A stretch of DNA of 61,010 nucleotides from a virus: positions 1 to 61,010 of IMG/VR virus record IMGVR_UViG_3300042465_004246; one strand, written 5' to 3'. The translations under genes were made by a program, and so were the position numbers. Shown here piece after piece: positions 58,106 to 61,010 of this stretch. The notes below the pieces were generated by a model. That model ran no database searches and was not told where the DNA came from. It worked only from the letters and a program-made list of their open reading frames with translations. Positions within the stretch are counted from its first letter, which is position 1. Every line of letters begins with the position of its first letter.

Positions 58106-58401
58106 CCCTTAATCCATTTTTTGCTAGGGCTCTTTGTGTCACTTGGTGACCACTTAACCTTGTCTGCCCAATATGCAGCACTCATCTTTCCCTTAGCAAT
58201 ATTCTTTGCATGACGGCTCTTAAACGCCTCACGCTGACCAGTCGTCTGATTGGTCTTTACTCCCTGCTGACCAAAACGAATGAGCTTTACCTGATCACCC
58301 GACTTAGCAACCACGATATGGCTCTTAGTCGGATGACTTGGTGTTTTCTTAGGCTTATTAAAACCTTCGACTCCAGCTCGCTCTAATCTAGGGTCTTTCA
58401 T
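58102..58401 (-). CDS. Conserved phage protein (DUF5872-like, 99 aa)
   Basis: The block KLIRFGQQG with RHAKNIAKGKMSAAYWADKV near the C-terminus is highly conserved in phages from many aquatic hosts. Basic; function unknown. Overlaps the upstream gene as ATGA. The family label is from memory and may not be exact. Confidence 0.78.
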   Translation of the reverse strand: MKDPRLERAGVEGFNKPKKTPSHPTKSHIVVAKSGDQVKLIRFGQQGVKTNQTTGQREAFKSRHAKNIAKGKMSAAYWADKVKWSPSDTKSPSKKWIKG

Positions 58402-58868
58402 TTTTTATTTATTTTTTTATCTTTTACAACTCTTCTAACAGGTTGTCCCTTATCGTTCATTCTAGTTCTTGACATACTTGTTCCGCCTCCAGGCATATTA
58501 AACCTCTCAGTCTCAACAGTTCCGCCAGAAATAGTAGGTCTAATAGTTAGTGTACCAGGTACCTCTTGTCCGTCAAATTCTCTAGAAATACCGTAACGTT
58601 TCTTGTTAAATATATCAATAGCCGAATTCTTCATTGGCATATTGTCTTTTTCTTCTAAATTAATTATACGGTTCTCAAGGTTCACTGCTCTTCCTGATAA
58701 TCCTTCTGCATATGGATTCATTAACTCATCGTCATTTACTTTTTTGTAGCCTGACTCTATTTTTTGTTGTCTCAAAAGAGAATTTAATTTATCAATAGCC
58801 GCATTTTTTATTGGCATTGCATCCTTCTCTTCTTGAGAAAATCCTTTTGATTCTCCGTTTTTTCTCAT
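58398..58868 (-). CDS. Hypothetical protein with internal repeat (156 aa)
   Basis: I use ATG 58868 rather than TTG 58898, which lies in the -7 box. Two copies of EEKDxMPxKNxAIDxxN occur: EEKDAMPIKNAAIDKLN near residue 12 and EEKDNMPMKNSAIDIFN near 69. The C-terminus is basic (GQPVRRVVKDKKINKK). Function unknown. Confidence 0.7.
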   Translation of the reverse strand: MRKNGESKGFSQEEKDAMPIKNAAIDKLNSLLRQQKIESGYKKVNDDELMNPYAEGLSGRAVNLENRIINLEEKDNMPMKNSAIDIFNKKRYGISREFDGQEVPGTLTIRPTISGGTVETERFNMPGGGTSMSRTRMNDKGQPVRRVVKDKKINKK

Positions 58869-58876
58869 TTTTTTAT

Positions 58877-58903
58877 TATCTTTGATATTATAATGCAAAT
58901 ATA
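58877..58903. promoter_or_regulatory. Overlapping divergent promoters
   Basis: TATCTTTG on the rightward strand (58877-58884) and TATATTTG on the leftward strand (58903-58896) face opposite ways within 27 bases, in front of ATG 58910 (+) and ATG 58868 (-). RNA polymerases on the two could exclude each other, a simple switch. Confidence 0.55.
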
Positions 58904-58909
58904 ATCAAA

Positions 58910-59425
58910 ATGATTCAAAGAAGAGTAAGAAAACAAAAAAAAGAAATCGTAGTTAGGTCAGAGGTTAAGCATGACTTCCTTAAGAATTGGGGACTGGTAC
59001 GAAAGTTTACAATGTACGAGTACGACATAAAAAAGGTAAACGACCTTGAGATGATACTCTACCTATATGGTGAGCACCTATTCAACAGGACAACATTTAG
59101 AGAGTACGCCAACTTCATGCCATGGGACAAGGATAGATTTAATAGGCTGTATAGATATGGATTCATATCAAAGTGGAGGACAAAGGGATTTGGTGAGGCT
59201 GAACTATTCGAGCTGTCACCAATGGCTAAAAAGATGGTGTCTGGGATGCATAAAAAGCTGCTCGGTATAGATATGTTCCCTGAGACAAACTTACGAATCT
59301 ATAATCAGACAGCCACCTTTTCACAAAAAACAGTGGCAATAGCCGTCAAAAGATTTAACAATAAACTTAAAGAACGCAAACAACGTCCTTCTCCTGAATC
59401 ACCGACATCCTTTGGTCGCCTATAA
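58910..59425 (+). CDS. Lone rightward gene: winged-helix-like regulator candidate (171 aa)
   Basis: The only rightward gene inside the late block. Basic N-terminus (IQRRVRKQKKEIVVRSEVKH); the centre LEMILYLYGEHLFNRTTFRE, FMPWDKDRFNRLYRYGFISK and a wing-like beta hairpin (GEAELFELSPMAKKM) resemble a MarR-like winged helix. Its 3' end overlaps the groES gene by 59 bases in antisense. Regulator role is inferred from fold impression and placement. Confidence 0.7.
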   Translation: MIQRRVRKQKKEIVVRSEVKHDFLKNWGLVRKFTMYEYDIKKVNDLEMILYLYGEHLFNRTTFREYANFMPWDKDRFNRLYRYGFISKWRTKGFGEAELFELSPMAKKMVSGMHKKLLGIDMFPETNLRIYNQTATFSQKTVAIAVKRFNNKLKERKQRPSPESPTSFGRL

Positions 59426-59624
59426 GCACATCGTGCCCAGATACCTTGTCAAATAGTATAACGTCACCACTAGATATTCCATCTATATTAGCACCAGTCT
59501 CTATGACTGTTGCCTTGTGGTAACGCATGTCCTTGGAGTCGTCACCGCTGAGTATTAATCCACTCTTGGACTCTCTCTGCTCGAATACCCTCTCTATTAA
59601 TATAAATCTATTTAGAACCTTCAT
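59367..59624 (-). CDS. groES: Co-chaperonin GroES-like protein (85 aa)
   Basis: The start KVLNRFILIERVFEQRESKS, mobile loop SGLILSGDDSKDM, ATVIETGANIDGISSGDVIL and the final strand VIQEKDVVCVL follow the GroES fold in order; the length (85) is slightly under E. coli GroES (97). The loop keeps the GLIL hydrophobic contact to GroEL. It starts 17 bases before the end of groEL, so the order is groEL-groES, opposite to bacteria. It presumably caps the phage GroEL. Confidence 0.92.
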   Translation of the reverse strand: MKVLNRFILIERVFEQRESKSGLILSGDDSKDMRYHKATVIETGANIDGISSGDVILFDKVSGHDVLIGDQRMSVIQEKDVVCVL

Positions 59625-61010
59625 AGTCTCTTATGTTTGTTATTATTGCGTCTGTACTCATTATTGTGGTTGCAACAGACACAGCATTCATCAATGCATT
59701 TCTTGTCACCTTAGTTGGGTCAATAATACCCATACCGATCATGTCACCGTAGCACTCGTTCTTCACGTCATACCCGATATTTCTACCGATTGGCATTTCA
59801 GATAAAATTAGTTCAGGATTCTTTCCAGAGTTCAACACGATCTGCTTGAATGGAGACGCAACAGCGTTTAACATTATCTTTTCAGCCGTAGTACTTACAT
59901 CTGGAAACTCAAGGTCAAATGCATCTATCAATGCAATCCCTCCGCCAGGAAGGATTCCGTCCTCTAGTGCAGCCTTTACAGCACACACAGCATCGTCAAT
60001 ACGGTCCTTCTTTTCTTTTTGCTCAATGTCGCTAAGTGCACCAACATATATGATACCAATTCCACCAGACATGTTTGCGATTCTCTCGTTTATAAAGTTT
60101 ACCTCGTTAACGTCTGTAGTCTCAGCAATTGATTCCTTTAACACCTGAATGTTCTTGTCTATCGCATCAGTCATAGCTGGTAACGGCATAAATAAGGTCA
60201 TGTCCTTGTTGACAATAACCCTAGAAGCACGACCAAGGTCCTCAACCTCAATAACAGATAGATCGTCACCAGTGTCCTCAGAGAAGTATGTTCCTCCCAA
60301 CGAAACAGATAAGTCAAACAACAGGTCCTTGCTCCTGTATCCAAATGATGGTGGGATTATGTTGCAGGCCTTTATCTTGCCCTGTGCAACGTTCAAGTTT
60401 AACGTGTTTAGTGCAGATGCACTCAGCTGACCGATGATTAGTAACGACTTATTAGATGATATAACATGAGCGATAACCTTCTCTATGTTTAGTATGTTGG
60501 ATATCTCGTGGTCCGTGATCAATACATACGGATTGTCAAGTACACACTCCTGCTTTTTTTGATCAGTGATGAAGTACTTAGAAGAGAACCCCCGATCTAT
60601 CTTCATTCCACTGATTATCTCTACATGTGTGCTTGGAGTCTGACTGTTCTCAACAGTAACAACGTTAACCTTGCCAAATGTGTCAGCGATCATCTTGCCA
60701 ACCTCCCTGTCGTTATTCGCAGAGATGGTAGCAACGTCAAGTAGCTTCTTTCCACTTAATTTCTTGGACATCTTACTCAACCTTGAGCAAATTTTAGTCG
60801 TTATCTCAGATATCTCACGTATCACCTCTGTAATATTGTCGGCACTGTCGATAATATTGTCAGCGTTGTCAATTATAGACTCTGCCAACACAATTGCCGT
60901 TGTGGTTCCGTCTCCAGCAACAACAGCAGTGCGATCAGCTGCCTGTCGCATCATCATTACAGCTAAATTTTCAGTGGGATCGTACAGATTGATCGACCTA
61001 GCGACCGTTA
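59608..61010 (-). CDS. groEL: Chaperonin GroEL, main part (continues at window start)
   Basis: Covers all but the first residues of the gene begun at 400. AGDGTTTAIVLAESI (ATP-binding Asp), an apical domain with DRGFSSKYFITD, and RIDDAVCAVKAALEDGILPG then GGGIALID (catalytic Asp region of the intermediate domain and the VEEGxxxGGG signature) are conserved, so ATPase function should be intact. The GGM tail of bacterial GroEL is absent, as is common in phage versions. Two bases differ from the copy at 1-234; both are synonymous. Confidence 0.95.
   Translation of the reverse strand, partial: TVARSINLYDPTENLAVMMMRQAADRTAVVAGDGTTTAIVLAESIIDNADNIIDSADNITEVIREISEITTKICSRLSKMSKKLSGKKLLDVATISANNDREVGKMIADTFGKVNVVTVENSQTPSTHVEIISGMKIDRGFSSKYFITDQKKQECVLDNPYVLITDHEISNILNIEKVIAHVISSNKSLLIIGQLSASALNTLNLNVAQGKIKACNIIPPSFGYRSKDLLFDLSVSLGGTYFSEDTGDDLSVIEVEDLGRASRVIVNKDMTLFMPLPAMTDAIDKNIQVLKESIAETTDVNEVNFINERIANMSGGIGIIYVGALSDIEQKEKKDRIDDAVCAVKAALEDGILPGGGIALIDAFDLEFPDVSTTAEKIMLNAVASPFKQIVLNSGKNPELILSEMPIGRNIGYDVKNECYGDMIGMGIIDPTKVTRNALMNAVSVATTIMSTDAIITNIRDYEGSK
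60777..61010. repeat. 234-base terminal overlap with window start
   Basis: Identical to 1-234 except G44/T60820 and A107/T60883. It marks the closure of a circular or circularly permuted 60,776-bp sequence, or a genuine terminal redundancy. Confidence 0.9.

Noticed and set aside
1-61010. CRISPR arrays, insertion sequences, integrase, reverse transcriptase or diversity-generating repeats
   Set aside because: No regularly spaced repeats, transposase, recombinase or RT motifs found; the phage looks strictly lytic.

Overview
The window reads as one complete genome of a tailed double-stranded DNA phage, probably a podovirus, that infects a member of the Bacteroidota (most likely a flavobacterium-like host). 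Bases 1-234 recur at 60777-61010 with two substitutions, so the underlying unit is about 60,776 bp and is circular or circularly permuted; the chaperonin gene crosses the join. Host evidence: AT-rich DNA, almost no Shine-Dalgarno sequences, many Bacteroidota-type -7 boxes (TAnnTTTG) close to start codons, a BT4734/VirE-type primase-helicase, a DUF3127 SSB-like protein and an M15 endolysin. The order TerL, portal, scaffold, major capsid, ring/adaptor proteins, very large muzzle-like tail protein and cargo proteins resembles crAss-like and Cellulophaga podoviruses. This is architecture and remembered family resemblance, not a database match.

Layout. (1) 1-2194, leftward: groEL start and four small genes. 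(2) 2195-3089: divergent non-coding region with GC-rich inverted and tandem repeats, a -7 box, a tRNA T-arm-like hairpin and a pair of mutually exclusive hairpins. (3) 3090-10000, rightward early block: about 25 tiny genes, many behind a near-identical leader (AAAACCTAGAACTT before ATG), a textbook hammerhead ribozyme at 3958-4013, an AATGTT-rich putative origin at 6391-6660, then a recombination module (conserved protein, PD-(D/E)XK exonuclease, DUF3127 SSB-like). (4) 10100-13373: accessory small genes, two strong terminators. (5) 13387-19727: replication module (primase/SF3 helicase, SF2 helicase, VRR-NUC nuclease, HTH protein, metallophosphoesterase). (6) 19712-59624, leftward late block read from right to left: groES, small conserved proteins, 2OG-Fe(II) oxygenase-like protein, trimeric fibre, lysis cassette (u-spanin, holin, M15 endolysin), TerL, portal, scaffold, capsid, connectors, 1341-residue muzzle-like protein, modular Thr-linker fibre, glycosyltransferase, GNAT protein, internal virion proteins and a 3800-residue polyvalent protein. 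One gene inside this block (58910-59425) runs rightward.

How it works together: the rightward block should be expressed first, with RNA-level processing by the ribozyme; the replication genes copy the DNA; the leftward block builds the virion, folds proteins with the phage GroEL/GroES pair, ejects large cargo proteins and lyses the cell. Rho-independent terminators after the capsid gene and after a small structural gene, plus internal promoters, probably set protein ratios.

The strongest unexpected element is the hammerhead ribozyme: all core nucleotides and three perfect stems are visible, and the upstream gene's stop codon lies inside stem I.
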